NCBI GenBank assembly: GCA_024741835.1
Contig: JAENRP010000086.1
Coordinates: forward strand, 99,373-161,620
From: Diplocarpon mali
Taxonomy: Eukaryota > Ascomycota > Leotiomycetes > Helotiales > Drepanopezizaceae
Reading direction: 5' to 3'
DNA: 62,248 bases
Positions 1 to 13,824 of the stretch are shown here, piece after piece. The notes under the pieces are model-generated. The model was given only the letters and a program-made list of their open reading frames with translations, did not search any database and was not told the DNA's origin. The position numbers and the translations under genes are program-made. Position 1 is the stretch's first letter. The number at the start of each line of letters is the position of its first letter.

Positions 1-878
1 CCCCCCCCCCCCAGGCTCGGCACCGGAGAGCACGGCTGTCTGTGCCACGTGCCCCTGCTGCCTCCCTGGAGACAGAAAACAGACCAAGACGGAACCCACT
101 GCCCGGGCGCCGCGTAATCCCCCTCGAGAGAGCTGCCTCGGCTCCAGCCGCGATGGCAGCTGAGGGCTCCAAGAGCTTCCTGACCACCGGACGGGACACA
201 GAATCGCCTCACGCAAGATCATGATAGCTCGCAGACAGTGCGCTGGAAACGCACCGGGGGGGGGGGCCTCTGATTCGTGTGTGCGCAGACCCCATGCCTG
301 CTACGGGACTCGGGCCTGGATGGCTCTCGGGCAAGGAACAATACCTCCCAGAGGCCGACATGGACCTTTCGCTTTACACGCCCGACGACCTTCAAAGCAC
401 ATGACTAGCTCGATTGGTCTGTGCTATATAGATTGAACTCTCTTGCAGCGACGAGGGCAGGTATAGGGACCAAGGTCACCCGCGATCTAGCCGATATTCT
501 CCTGGCGCAAAGCATGAGGAAGAAACCTTCCTCAGACTTCGGGGAGTTCAAGCCCGCTCCGTCCTTCATATTGCGGGACAGAACGTTCTCGGCACAGCGA
601 CTTCGTGCGAGATGGCTGTGCAGCCCACTGACAAGAGGGAGCAGGAACTCTGTGAAGCCCCCTCCCCCTCCTCCCTTGATCGTGCGCAGCCTTTTGCGTG
701 TTGCTACAATTCACACGGCCATCAATCCTCTCGTCAACAAGGTAGAGCGTAGTCCGGGGCAGCCTGTCCCAGCACCAAGCAGTAATCCTGTGAGCTATCG
801 CCAAGTCATGTGAAAAGTGTACGGCCAGACCACGGATGTGAGTCCGCAGATCTTGGCCTTTTTTCCCTCCGTACTCGT
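1..878. other. Intergenic, no gene recognised
   Basis: The window opens with a run of twelve C, and a G run lies near 257-265. Open frames here are short, overlap on both strands and have no recognisable domain. The right part is the likely 3' flank of the STK19-type gene. Confidence 0.5.
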
Positions 879-2036
879 TCACAGAGCACGGACACCTCTC
901 CCAATGCTCCTGGTATCAAAGACCTCAACAAGACCCGCGCCGACACACTCCCCCAAGATCCAGTCAAAGGACATGCCGCGGAATTGTCGCCACTTCCGCG
1001 TCTGGCCCGGAAGTAGCGCTGTGCACTCTCCCCGGTTGTACGTTGCCGTGGCAAGGCCGCCGTCCCACCGCTGCCGCAAAAGCGATTCCGGTGCTTCCTG
1101 GTATTTGCATCGTGAGAGCAGTGAGAGGAGATGAGCCCGGGCGCTCACCACAAGTTTCAGGAAGCTCCCGGTCGTCGGGAGAGCTAGAGTATACTCTCCA
1201 GCCCCGGGGCCTCGTGAGCCTCCTCCACTGCCTCCAGCAGCATACACCGCACCTTCACCTCCTACCGCGGCCAGGGAACCCGAAGCAGCCCGGGATACGC
1301 GATCCAAAGAAGTCATGGTCCCGCGAGACCCGCCTGCAGGCCTCGAAAAGACCTCCGTGGACGTCCAACTCGGCGTCGACGAAGTCAAGAACCCGGCCTG
1401 CATCAGGGCCTTTGCATCCTCCTCCGGAAGCTGCCCTCTCGCCACCTTCAACGCCGTAGGGCTCGCCCGGAGGATCTCCACGAACCTTTCCCGGGTAGCC
1501 TCTTTCACGCCGCTCTTTCGAATCATGTCATCCAGATCCCGAACCATTATCAACACCTCGCCCAGGCTGCCCCTTCCCTCAATCACAACCTTCCGCATAG
1601 CCCCACCCTTGATCAGCTGCGCAATCTCCCTCTCCACCGTCGTCGGCGAGTTGAGCAGAGCCTGGACGAGGGTCACCGTAACGATCGGCGGGAGCCTCGA
1701 GCGGAAATTCAGCACCTCGGAGATTTTCGTAGAGTTCATGCCACTCCGGTGTTCAGGAATCGGACTCCACATCCTACCCCGCACATACAGCACGGCTTGC
1801 GCAACATCCCGCAGCGTCAGGTCCGCCGCCAGCGCGCTCACCATCCCAACATCGTCTAGCCGGTCTCCAAACAGCTCCTCATCTTCATCAGCGGTTTCCG
1901 GTCGGGATGGGGCGCGTGGAATGGCTTTGCGCCGCGGGAGGGAGGAGAAGGGTGAGCTGGAGTTGCGTTTGAAGGACGCTGGATTGCGCTGTTTTTCGAT
2001 CCGGCTTGAATGGGCCGCGGAGAACTTCAAACTCAT
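879..2036 (-). CDS. STK19-family winged-helix protein
   Basis: Single-exon frame of 385 residues that I recognise as the fungal form of the Stk19 family. Human STK19 was once called a kinase but is now described as a DNA-binding winged-helix protein acting in transcription-coupled repair. No kinase motifs are visible here. The N-terminal ~45 residues are basic, Ser/Pro-rich and probably disordered. The conserved part starts around the DVAQAVLYVRGRMW segment and runs to the C-terminus, broken by a Gly/Ser-rich insert near residues 255-285. The ATG lies 225 bases from the divergent histidine phosphatase gene, so the two probably share a promoter. Family call is from memory of sequence pattern; a role in repair is inferred from the family. 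Confidence 0.72.
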   Translation of the reverse strand: MSLKFSAAHSSRIEKQRNPASFKRNSSSPFSSLPRRKAIPRAPSRPETADEDEELFGDRLDDVGMVSALAADLTLRDVAQAVLYVRGRMWSPIPEHRSGMNSTKISEVLNFRSRLPPIVTVTLVQALLNSPTTVEREIAQLIKGGAMRKVVIEGRGSLGEVLIMVRDLDDMIRKSGVKEATRERFVEILRASPTALKVARGQLPEEDAKALMQAGFLTSSTPSWTSTEVFSRPAGGSRGTMTSLDRVSRAASGSLAAVGGEGAVYAAGGSGGGSRGPGAGEYTLALPTTGSFLKLVVSARAHLLSLLSRCKYQEAPESLLRQRWDGGLATATYNRGECTALLPGQTRKWRQFRGMSFDWILGECVGAGLVEVFDTRSIGRGVRAL

Positions 2037-2261
2037 GCTGTGCAGACTTGTTTCGATTACACGGTGGGGTGATGACGGGATGCGGGATTCTTTGACGGGA
2101 TGCGTGTCGTTCTCGGGGGAGAAGCGTGTTATAGCCTACCGATTAGTGGCAACAGCTCCCGCTTTTGTGGGGCTGCGCAGTATGTGCTGATATTGATTCT
2201 GTCATCTAGAACCCAACGTCCCTCTCACCATCCGTCTCCCAGAGCGCGAGATTCAGCAAAG

Positions 2262-3363
2262 ATGACAAAAACGCTGATTCTGATCAGACATGCCGAGGCA
2301 CAGCACAGTCAGTTACGGCCTACAGTTTCCTCTTCTACGTGTACCGGACTGACGTAATGCCAGATGCTACCAATAAGTCCCCCCACACCGCCATGAAGGA
2401 CTCTGTTCCGTGCTTGAATCTGAGATGAAGGTCGCTCTATCGAATTCAAGCTAACCTCCTCTCACAGGATTGTACGTTTGTCTCTTTCTCTTTACTGATG
2501 GACCAGGATTCCCACCCGTGGCATTTCCAATTTCTATATCAGAGGCGGCTGTTCCCGATGAGAAGATGCAAGCCAAGCACTCATCTGGTCCCTTCATGGG
2601 AATTGCTCTACTCTTAGACCCACCTTGTAACGTCCCGCAGGAGCTTTGGAGCTTCGGAACTCCTGGCCCGCTGGACCGTTGTCCGGGTCACATACTGACG
2701 ATCAAAGTAGACACCATTCCAGATCCTGCATTAACTGATCTGGGCTTTAGACAGCAGTGTTCTGAACTCGCCCAGCACTTACAGAACGAGCTACCTCTAG
2801 CTCAAGAGATCGAACTCATCGTCGTCAGCCCAATGAGGAGAACGATGCAGACAGCGGAACAAGCATTAGGGTGGTTGATTGGACAAGGCGTTCCAGTCAT
2901 GCTGCGAGCTGAATTTCAGGAGAATTCTTCCAAGCCATGCGATACTGGCACATCGATAGCAATCATGCAGAAGGAATGGCCTCAGTTCGACTGGTCTTCC
3001 GTGGACCCCATCTATCCCGAGAATACTGGTCTATACGAGTTCTCAATGAACGGCTTGAGGCAGCGAGGTATTGCTGCGAGAAGATTCCTCAAGAACAGAC
3101 CAGAGAGGGTCATTGCGGTTGTCTCCCACGCTGGCTTTCTTCGTACCAGTCTTTGTCATCGCAGATTCAACAACGCCGACTTCCGCATTTTCGATTTCAA
3201 GGAAGACGAGAATAATCTGGAGCTCGTAGAGAGAGAGCTGACGGAAAAGAGAGGCGGCGGCCTTGGGAAGAGTGAGACAGGCGTCTTTCTTTTGAAGGAC
3301 GGCGATGCCCCGGAAGTGGCCGTGGGTCTTCGCGATGAAGTTGTCGATGAAGTTCCCACTTAG
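2262..3363 (+). CDS. Histidine phosphatase (phosphoglycerate mutase-like) family protein
   Basis: Histidine phosphatase superfamily. The catalytic RHA motif (LIRHAEAQH) is at residues 8-15, the SPMRRTMQTAE arginine segment lies in the middle, and the second catalytic histidine is in VVSHAGFLRTSL. The first exon ends within codon 16. Joining GT at 2308 to AG at 2707 (phase 1) gives an in-frame protein of about 233 residues continuing with DTIPDPALTDLG, as in fungal relatives. That 400-base intron is long for this genome, and a good acceptor with a GCTAAC branch point lies at 2467, so a tiny middle exon is possible. Cytosolic, with no signal peptide. The substrate cannot be told from sequence. 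Start chosen because RHA must be close to the N-terminus. Confidence 0.8.
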
Positions 3364-5622
3364 GCACATAGGTTTGAGCATGTTCTCCAGCTTGCACCGC
3401 GAACCAGAAAGTGGTTCTGCAAGCATCTTGGGTGGCTGGACGCAATACCTTGGAATCTTACGCTTGCATAGATTGGTGGAGTAATCGGATGCGCTCGTTG
3501 CTTTGCAGTCAGATCTATTTCAGCCCCCATGCGTTCGGTCAGCCGAATTAGTTTATACTTGCCCTGCTCAGATGCTCAAATGATTCTCAGAACCATCTTA
3601 TAAGATTCGTGATACGAGCCACCCGCCTCGCTAGGGCGTAAAGGAAAGCATATCATTCATTTCGCGTGAAGCCCTCTGTTCGGCAGTCTCCACGACTGAC
3701 GGGAGCTATGAGTATGTAACACTTGACTGTAGGAGATTCCAGTGCGACGTCCGGATTTAACTGCTTGGAACCATGGATATTACAGGACGTGACGTACAGC
3801 CAATGCGGAGGCAAAGCTCGCACGGTAGCACAGTCCGATCATGTTCATTCCTGTAGGGTGGATGAAAACCCCGAAGCGGTGAACGATGGGGCGTCATGTC
3901 ATACCCGGCGAAACTCAAGGTCCTACAGGCCTGTGTATATCCGCTTCTCTACTACAGCATAGCACTGCTGTCGCAGGACTTGTCACTGTATACGGCTTGT
4001 AGCTTCTGGGTCAAGAGCCTCTGAATAGCCAGCTGTCTTGTCGGCCGTAGCTTCACCGGAGGTCGTTGTGGCGTAGACGATGCTCGCGACTAAACTTGTA
4101 GTGACCACCGATTAAATGTGGCATTGTGGCTTGGGGAGCCGGCTCCAATTCGAAGTACGGTGGCCGATTTTTGACTGCAGGAGTGTTTGAGGTTCCGCTT
4201 GACGTGCCTGATGGATTGCCTTAAGCGTGGTTGACAAGAATAGATGAATGATGTGGCGTACCCGAGGACAAGAGGAGACGAGACCGGGCCTACGCAGGGT
4301 AAGGTACTGCACGTAATTGTGTGTATTTGTTCTGGTGGTCGCTGATCGCTGGTCGGTCTGTCAAGAGAGAGCGAGTCTGCCACTCCAACCTATGATGTCA
4401 ACCCCCTCCTCCTGCTGATCCAAGCTCGGCAGAGACAGCCGGCAGCACAGCACGGTCGAGTCAACTCTGCCGAGTGCTGTACTGTGAGAGTAAGCCAAAG
4501 ACAAATAAGTCAGCAAAAGGAAAAACACAAGATGAGCCTCTCGCAGGCTGTGAATGAACGACGATACCAGCAGAAGCCGACGTTACTCGTAGAGGCAGTG
4601 GGGGCGCCAGATTGCGGTGGCTTACAGCAGCTGTGGCAGGATCAGAACTAGGACACTCCGTGCTGAGCAATGACGTGCAGGCTACCTACTCGTAGGCTGA
4701 GGGGCAATACAGTAATGTCCACGTGGTGTGTACGGTATTGCGCGAGGGGGGAAGAGGAGGAGAAGAAAGACGAAGAAAAAAGGAGAGAAAGGAATCACTC
4801 GAAAAGAGGCAATGAAAAACACCGGACGAGGGGCTCTGCGATCGCGGCTCTGCAGGCTGAGTCGGGCAGTTGACTTGTACGCAGAGCAACCAGAGCAATA
4901 AACTTGGTTCCGTAGATGTGGTTGTGGTGGTGCACTGGCCGACGACGATGTGGGGAATCGAATTATTACCTCGATCCCACTTCCTTAGCGCCGTGAGGAA
5001 GTGGAGAGCCACAGATTGAGGCTGTGCAAGAATGCGCCCTCTCAATCACCGTCACCTCCCACCACACCACACCTCACCACACCACACCACAGGTGCCGTC
5101 AGCCCTTTCGGCCTCTTCCTTGAATTGAGAGCTCTGCTCGGGATCCCCCCTCCGACTCCATCTGCTGCCTCGTGATGACAGATTAAGCTGCAACTTTCAT
5201 TCATTGCGCCGATTTCCTGCTCCACGAGTTCATATCACCGACCGGCCTGCTATTGCTTTCTGCCGTACAGGCATATGATATGTCCAGCAAGGTCGCGAGA
5301 CAAATTGAATCTGCCTATAGCTATTCAGAGCTGCGCGCGACCAGATACGGCTCCCAGGCATCTGAAGCGCATCTTGGTAAGTCGGGGCCACCACTTCATG
5401 CCGGTGAGTCCAGCTTTTGATGTTCTTAGAAGCGTTGCGATCCGATTTAAGGCTCGTGCTCCGAATCCGATAAGACTCGAGATGGTTTTTGACACAACAC
5501 GGATGTGATTTGGCGCTCACAAGACCATAACGGCGGCCGAATTTTCCAACTCTCAAAACACAAGTACAACAAAACAACCCACAGCTCTTCTACTCACGCT
5601 GGGAACCAAACACATTGACCTC
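3364..5622. promoter_or_regulatory. Long non-coding leader of the C2H2 regulator gene
   Basis: No coding region is recognisable. There is a polypurine stretch at about 4743-4798 and a CCACA-rich tract at about 5061-5092, both common in fungal promoters. The length, about 2.2 kb before the regulator ATG, is large for this gene-dense segment. It may hold a long 5' UTR, upstream frames or a non-coding RNA. Confidence 0.4.
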
Positions 5623-7740
5623 ATGTCATCGGAGCAAGCCGGAGTACCAGCTCCTTACTTCAATACGAACTCATCAGACCCTGCCGCTTCTGAATCGGAT
5701 CCGGTGCGGACCAAATCGCTGAAGCGGGGTCGATCAGATCAAGTCCCAGCACATTTGACTTCGATCGCGAACGCTGGGTTGGGAGCTTCGCCTTTGCCGA
5801 AATCGCCACGCTATAAAGGCAGCTTCTCCCCCGGATACACAGCCATCACTCTTACTGGAGAGGCAGCTCTAGCTGACGAACGGAGCAGGGTGCAGGAGCA
5901 TCAGTCAAGACAACCGGCTGCCATGAGCGAGAATCCTGGGCACAAAGCTCTCTCGTCCCTCATGGCGGGTGGCGGAACTAGGATGAGCAAGCCACAAGAT
6001 GCACCAGTTGCGACAACCATTATGGGCGACGGAATGTCTTTGGCTGCCAACGCGATATCAATTTCCAGTCCCATCCACTACGAAGAGAGGCACGACATCA
6101 GCCCAGCAAGCGTAACAAGCCTCGCGAGCTTGGGCAGCTCAGCGCATACAGCCACGGCGAGCTCAACACATGTCGCTAGTCCTGCAGCTATGTCAAGTGC
6201 CATTGACGCTGAAAGTCGAGACTTGAGAACCGGGAATCCCTCTCAGCTTAAAAGCACTTCCGATGAGCAACATTCCAATCGTGCGCTCTCCTTCCCAGGA
6301 AATTTACAGGGACAATTCGACCCTTCGAGGATACCCCCTAGGGAAATGAGTTTGCCAACGTCAAATTCACAGCTGGCGCCAAAATCGCCCTCGCAGAAGA
6401 AACACAAGTGTCCTTATTGTGAGACTGAGTTCACACGCCATCACAACCTCAAAAGTCATCTCTTGACGCATAGCCAAGAGAAACCCTACGTTTGCCAAAC
6501 ATGCCAGATGAGATTTCGACGGTTGCATGACCTCAAGCGCCATACGAAGCTACACACCGGGGAGCGACCCCATATATGTCCGAAATGCGATCGCAAATTC
6601 GCGAGGGGTGATGCACTAGCCCGTCATAGCAAAGGTCAAGGCGGTTGTGCTGGGAGGAGGGCTAGTATGGGCAGTTTTGCTGGGGATGATGATTACGAAG
6701 GTTCCAACGCCGGAGATGGTGATGATAGCGTAATGGATGGCATTTCATACACTAATGGCTCCTCGAACCAGAACGAGAACGAAATGACTGAAGATGACCG
6801 TCGTCGCTTCAGTCTCCCAAGTATCAAAGCGCAGCATGTATCTGGTTCTGGAAGTGGAGATAGCTATGCTACTCATTCTCGTACGCCTAGCACCTACCCT
6901 CCTGCTGGACCCAGACCCGGGCAACCCACTGGAGGTCTTTATCCCCCAAATGCAGACCGAAGCGGTTCCTCGACTTCCACCTCGCCCAGTATGCAGAACA
7001 GTATAGTCGGTGGACTTACTCCCAACACAAGTGTTTCCTCTATGCCATTGGGTACAGGAGGGTCTATGTTCTCACATAGTGCAATGACAGAAAGTCCCAA
7101 ACCCCTGAGCCCAGGCGGGATGCACTCACACCAACTTGGGCACGACTCGTCCATCAACAGACAGAGGTCGCCCAGCCTGACGACTCAGTTTCAACAACAA
7201 CACTTTGGCCGTCGGCAATCGGGAATTTCATCTCCTCCTACTATGTCTCCTGGGGTGTCGCTCCCGTCACCTCATGGTACAACCCATGCTCCTAAACTAC
7301 CAGCTCTCGCTGGCTTGGCCCCGCCTGATCAGCGATACACCTTATCAAGCCAGGCACAAAAGCCTCAAATTCCCGGTACCGGCTCTCAGGGTGGACAGAT
7401 AGCTCAACCTACCGGTGGCCCTGCGTCTCCAAACTCGACATTCCAGTCACAAGGGGGCCTTGCGTCCAGCCGAGGTCAACGCACCAGGCCGACTTTCACA
7501 GGAATCGGAAGCAACGATAGCAGCAATAATCTCTTTGAATCTGGAGAAAGGGTATGGAATTACGTCCAACAACTGGAAGACAAGGTCAAACAGTTGTCCG
7601 AAAAGGTTCAGGCCATGGAAATCAACGAGAAGAACCAGGAGGATAAAATCAGTCACCTTTCCGAAGAAGTGATGTTACTGAGGCGCCATCTTAACTCCCA
7701 GCATCAGCCTCATCAACCAATGCTACACGGGCACTCGTAA
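5623..7740 (+). CDS. C2H2 zinc-finger transcription factor
   Basis: Intronless frame of 705 residues. Three consecutive C2H2 fingers lie at about residues 261-340: CPYC..HHNLKSHLLTH, CQTC..LHDLKRHTKLH and CPKC..GDALARH, with TGERPH-type linkers. A basic segment (GGCAGRR) follows. This finger set is typical of ascomycete regulators, but I do not assign an ortholog. The N-terminal 250 residues and residues 350-640 are Ser/Pro/Gly/Gln-rich and look disordered. A coiled coil (residues ~645-690, heptads around QQLEDKVKQLSEKV) ends the protein and suggests dimer formation. ATG context is good and the frame is closed just upstream. Acts in the nucleus; targets unknown. Confidence 0.9.
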   Translation: MSSEQAGVPAPYFNTNSSDPAASESDPVRTKSLKRGRSDQVPAHLTSIANAGLGASPLPKSPRYKGSFSPGYTAITLTGEAALADERSRVQEHQSRQPAAMSENPGHKALSSLMAGGGTRMSKPQDAPVATTIMGDGMSLAANAISISSPIHYEERHDISPASVTSLASLGSSAHTATASSTHVASPAAMSSAIDAESRDLRTGNPSQLKSTSDEQHSNRALSFPGNLQGQFDPSRIPPREMSLPTSNSQLAPKSPSQKKHKCPYCETEFTRHHNLKSHLLTHSQEKPYVCQTCQMRFRRLHDLKRHTKLHTGERPHICPKCDRKFARGDALARHSKGQGGCAGRRASMGSFAGDDDYEGSNAGDGDDSVMDGISYTNGSSNQNENEMTEDDRRRFSLPSIKAQHVSGSGSGDSYATHSRTPSTYPPAGPRPGQPTGGLYPPNADRSGSSTSTSPSMQNSIVGGLTPNTSVSSMPLGTGGSMFSHSAMTESPKPLSPGGMHSHQLGHDSSINRQRSPSLTTQFQQQHFGRRQSGISSPPTMSPGVSLPSPHGTTHAPKLPALAGLAPPDQRYTLSSQAQKPQIPGTGSQGGQIAQPTGGPASPNSTFQSQGGLASSRGQRTRPTFTGIGSNDSSNNLFESGERVWNYVQQLEDKVKQLSEKVQAMEINEKNQEDKISHLSEEVMLLRRHLNSQHQPHQPMLHGHS

Positions 7741-8746
7741 TGGCAGTGTCCATTGGATCCTGGTCTACGAATGTGTTTCCGACTCATGTTTAGCGCACGG
7801 TTTATGGGCAGCATGCTTCGATTGTAAGATAGGTATGAGACTTGGCGTGCAACCCCTTTCCTTTCCAAGGGGGTGGAGGCGTTGAGGAGATATCCCGGTT
7901 TGGGCTTTTGTAAAAGTTTTCTACATCTCCGAGGACTTATTGGGACTCTTTCGCTTGCCAATTTTATGGCACGATTGCTTTCATTTGTTACAACCTGGGG
8001 AGGCAGGTGGGATGGCGGGCTAAAATTAGCAATGGGAATGTTTTGGGGTGATTGGAACGGATACATGTACCAATAACTGTTCGTATATCCATGCACTGGG
8101 TTTGGTCATATAGGCGGCAGTATGAAAGTTGAATACATGATATATATTCTTTCTGAATCCGAGCTTACAGGTTCTTCGAATCGAGAGAAAATACCGGCCT
8201 GGTGGCTGTTCCTCCGTCGCTAGACGCGGATGCTCCATCTTCCGAGGGAAAACTATCACTTGCCCGCTCTTAGTCCTGTCCTAGATGTTCACGCTTCGAA
8301 GTCCTTGTCTTTTTTGCGTCCTCAGTAGGTGGCACCGGTGAGCCAGCCTTGCGACTTGACACCTATCAACGGTCGTTATGTATCATGATAACGGATATAG
8401 ATACTCTATAGAAGAGCTCAACAGTTTAGACAACGAGAACTTAGTAGGCTCATAGAGGGCACTCGAAATCAGGGGCAGCTGATATGCCGGTATGGAGTGT
8501 GTTGTGCTCGTCGTGGGTGAATAACAGGGAAGCTTTACATGTCATTCTAGGACTAGTCGGGACAAGGCCCTTGAGCCAGCCCGTGAACGTCATCAGGGTC
8601 CTAGCTTGGTTCAACTACCTACTTATCGAGCTGGGCACCGAGTCTAGTCAACCTCCTCTTTTCCTCCACAGCAGTTAAACCTCCCAGCTTCCGCAACATT
8701 GTAGCTACTGTGCGCAATAACCGTGGCATTTCGTACATTTATTTCG
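7741..8746. other. Intergenic between C2H2 regulator and DGAT2
   Basis: Holds the 3' flank of the regulator gene and the promoter of the acyltransferase gene. I see no further gene and no striking repeat. Confidence 0.5.
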
Positions 8747-10527
8747 ATGGCTGCACCGGTCAGCGCGCCGCTCACCGCGGAGCCCGCCACCCCCGTTGAA
8801 CGGAAGGAAAACGGTTTATCAGAAAAGAGCTATACTGACCCTGTCCAAGAACAACCTCCTGTAGATGTTACGAACGGTATCGAGGCTCCCGACCGACCGA
8901 ACGGTGCAGGCACGACTGATGCTTCTGTTACAAGCAATGGATCGAACGGCACCGCGGAGGCGAAACACAAGGCCTCGGTGTTGAGAATTGTTGATACAGG
9001 TGCGCCAGAAATAAGAGAGAAGCACGATGACAGGCCTTCAATTGAGAGACAGGTCTCGAAGCAGGAATACACGGCCACTGTATCTACCCATATCCTAACC
9101 CCAATTGTAGTAAATTATCGCTCACTGCGCACAAGGGCCTCGACGATACCTCGCGGACTCCTAAACATCGGAAAGCCGGATCTAGGAGTAGTAGCAGCTC
9201 ACAGGATACAGCGGCATCCAATGGAAACAGTGCTCATACTAATGGGAACTTTTTCGGAAAGGAAAAGAAAGTGGAAGGTGACCACCAACACACTGTTGTG
9301 TTTGAGGAGTTTCAAGACGAGAAAAATGGCCCTGGACTTGTCAGTATCAAGCCTACAGATGTCTATGAAAAAGTTTCGCATCCAGACTCGGATAAGCTGA
9401 GGAGGAAAGAAGATGGTCTTGCAAGCGGCCGGAAAGCTGGCCTGAGGTGGGAAAGGAGTGCTATTCGGTGGGCTCCCATGAACGTCCCATTGCAAAGGAG
9501 ACTCCAGACCCTCGTTGTATTATGGCACACGCTTTGCATCGCTCTATGCGTATCCGCTTTCTTCTTCCTCTGCGCGATACCCCTCTTCTGGCCTCTCTTG
9601 ATCCCATATATGATCTATTGTATGTCCTCAAAAGCCTCGACATCTGGAACTTTGAGCCACCGATCAGAAATCCTACGTTCCTCGCCAGTCTGGTCACTAT
9701 TCGCTTCTTACTTTCCCGCCAGACTACACCGGACACAGGAACTGCCCCCTACTAGGAAGTACATTTTTGGATATCATCCTCACGGCATCATTTCCTTGGG
9801 CGCGTTTGCAGCGTTTGCTACGGAGTCGCTGGGATTCGGGCAACTATTTCCAGGCATCAAAAATACCCTTTTAACTCTCGACTCGAACTTCAGAATCCCT
9901 GTATACAGAGATTACGCATTGGCTATGGGTATAGCCTCAGTCTCCAGAGAATCCTGTGAAAACCTCCTATCCAAGGGTGGACCAAACAAGGTACGGTAGC
10001 TAGTTTTCGAAAGTCTCGTGATATTGCTGACAATTACCAAGGAGGGAATGGGACGCGGCATCACTATTGTCATAGGTGGAGCGAGAGAATCTCTAGATGC
10101 TCAGCCACACCAACTACGACTTGTCCTCAAGCGTCGCAAAGGCTTTGTCAAGATGGCCATCCGCACCGGGGCAGACCTAGTCCCGGTATTAGCATTTGGC
10201 GAGAACGACCTTTACGATCAGCTACAGCCTGACTCGCATCCCAAAATTCATAAGTTTCAGCTGTTAGTCAAGAAGCTGCTTGGATTCACCATTCCCTTGT
10301 TTCACGCGCGAGGCATCTTCAACTACGATGTTGGGCTCATGCCATATCGCAGGCCGTTGAATATTGTGGTTGGCAAGCCCATTAGGGTGATTCAGAGCTC
10401 GCAGCCTGAACAGGAGGATATTGACCGCGTCCATGAGGAGTACGTCCAGGAATTGGAAGCAATCTGGCATACGTGGAAAGATACCTTTGCCAAAGATAGG
10501 AAGGAAGAGCTCCAGTTTGTGGAGTAG
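8747..10527 (+). CDS. dgat2: Diacylglycerol O-acyltransferase type 2 (DGAT2)
   Basis: Transfers an acyl group from acyl-CoA to diacylglycerol, the last step of triacylglycerol synthesis, at the ER and lipid droplets. Family marks: hydrophobic hairpin before the catalytic region (about LCVSAFFFLCAIPLFWPLLI), the catalytic FGYHPHGI motif, GGARESLDAQP and the RKGFVKMAIRTGADLVPV block with FGEND. The last intron is clear (GT 9991..AG 10041, phase 0). The first is less certain: GT 9080..AG 9204, phase 0, joins the disordered Ser/Asn-rich N-terminus in frame and gives about 534 residues. Start is the first ATG; the long N-terminal tail (~200 residues) is larger than in yeast Dga1. Followed in the same direction by CYP51 and a PAQR gene. 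Confidence 0.9.
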
Positions 10528-11340
10528 ATGAGTGCTGGCTTATCCATGGAGATACCGGTACGACAGTAGATTGAAGGAGTTGATAGGGAGGCGGTGTGGT
10601 AAGACAGGCACCGAAAGGTATCACAGGACGGCATTCCTATGTCCCAGACTTTGTTTATTGTAGGATATATTGGCTGCAGGATTGGATGCTATGGGCGTTC
10701 AAAAGACAGCTCTCAGGCGGGTGACCGAAGCTCGAATGCCAGATTATCTGGCGCTGATTATTTCGAAGCTTCAGTAGCCTACCCAAAGCTACAAGCGGAT
10801 CAAGGTACTAGCAGAATCTCAAATCTTGATCGTGCTATTGGACCATCACACCTTTGCTGGGAACTTGAGGGCATTGGAAGACACTTCGGGCGAGCAGGCA
10901 GAGCATCTCTTCCGAGGGCCGCAGCAGTGGCCCTACTTTCCACCTGTGCGTGCCTGACGAAATGACCGTAACCAGGTTTGTCGATTCCCCTTTTCCAAGA
11001 CCCGCTCTCGCAGCTCAACCTGTGCATCGTGTTACTATTTTCCTTGAGCCGACGAACACGGATACGCAAAACAGGAAACCTTCCTCCGTTTTCCATCGTT
11101 CGATCAGTGACTCTGACCTTCGTAGCAAATCTGCTCATTCCTATTTTCAGGATGTGCATTGTTTATACGATACATTCGTTTTGAGTGTTGGAAGAATCCA
11201 GGGCACGAGCCAATCAGCGGAGCCAAGATTACGTATCGAAGCCGCCATCAAACATTTTCCTAGTCAACAGAGAGCTTCTCCAGCGCATATCACTTTCGCC
11301 TACTCCCCACGCACACACAGAGCTGTGTCGCTTCTGCAAT
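10528..11340. promoter_or_regulatory. CYP51 upstream region
   Basis: About 810 bases between DGAT2 and CYP51. Open frames overlap but none has a domain. I see no tandem duplication and no transposon insertion of the kind reported to raise CYP51 expression in azole-resistant fungi. Confidence 0.4.
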
Positions 11341-13032
<1,692 letters not shown>

Positions 13033-13824
13033 GGAGGTGTGATACTGAGCGCTCATGTGCATTGGAAGGCGTCGGTGGGTCTGGGGTGTATTTATATAAC
13101 TTAGTAAGTGGTGGCTCTTCTTCTTGGCGTTGAGCTGCTGCTCTGTACGTCTAATCTGTCGCCGAAGAATGAGGAATAATTAAATTTATTGAACCTTCCA
13201 TGAAGCCTTCCATGAAGAGAGTTTTCAAGCACACGTTCCGTAGTTCATTGGTGATGACATGCCCTTGGGCGGACAAGGTTCCGCCGTATGCCAAGGGACC
13301 TCACATGCACGGAAATACCGAAAAACACAGGGTCCTGCAGCGCAATAACTAGGAGCCGCCATGATGCCTCTTGTGTGAGGGAGAACGACACCGTCACACA
13401 TAAAATTGGGGGAATGCCTTGTGTCTGCAACCTTTGAAATCATCTGGAGTTCTACGAATCATCTACAAGTTGGACCAAGCAACGCAACAGACCCCACCAG
13501 CTGGACAGAAGTGTGGAACCAAATGCGCCATCCCTAGTATCGCCCCTCAAATTCTAATAAACAGACAGCATTGCTTGATAAAGTGTCACTTCATTCCCCC
13601 CTTACCGTGCGCCTGCGACTGTTCAGCTGCTCCAGAGCCACTTTCACTCTCTGCTACACCTCCATTCAGGATCGTTTATGTTCCACGTCTGTCAATCGCC
13701 TCTCATCTTTGAACCTGGAACCGGTCCGACCTTACACCACGACCTCCCCCCTTCCATTAAAAACCCCGCCACACAACCCTAGGTATTAATTGGTACTCCG
13801 CTGCTTGCGCGAGGAGCTTCCACA
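13033..13824. other. Intergenic between CYP51 and PAQR gene
   Basis: Contains the CYP51 3' flank and the promoter of the next gene. A short direct repeat (CCTTCCATGAAG twice) lies at about 13194-13217. A C-rich, pyrimidine-biased stretch from about 13590 fits a fungal promoter or 5' UTR. Confidence 0.4.

Noticed and set aside
1315..2190. Long plus-strand frame opposite the STK19-type gene
   Set aside because: Antisense shadow of a real gene; low-complexity Ser/Arg content without domains.
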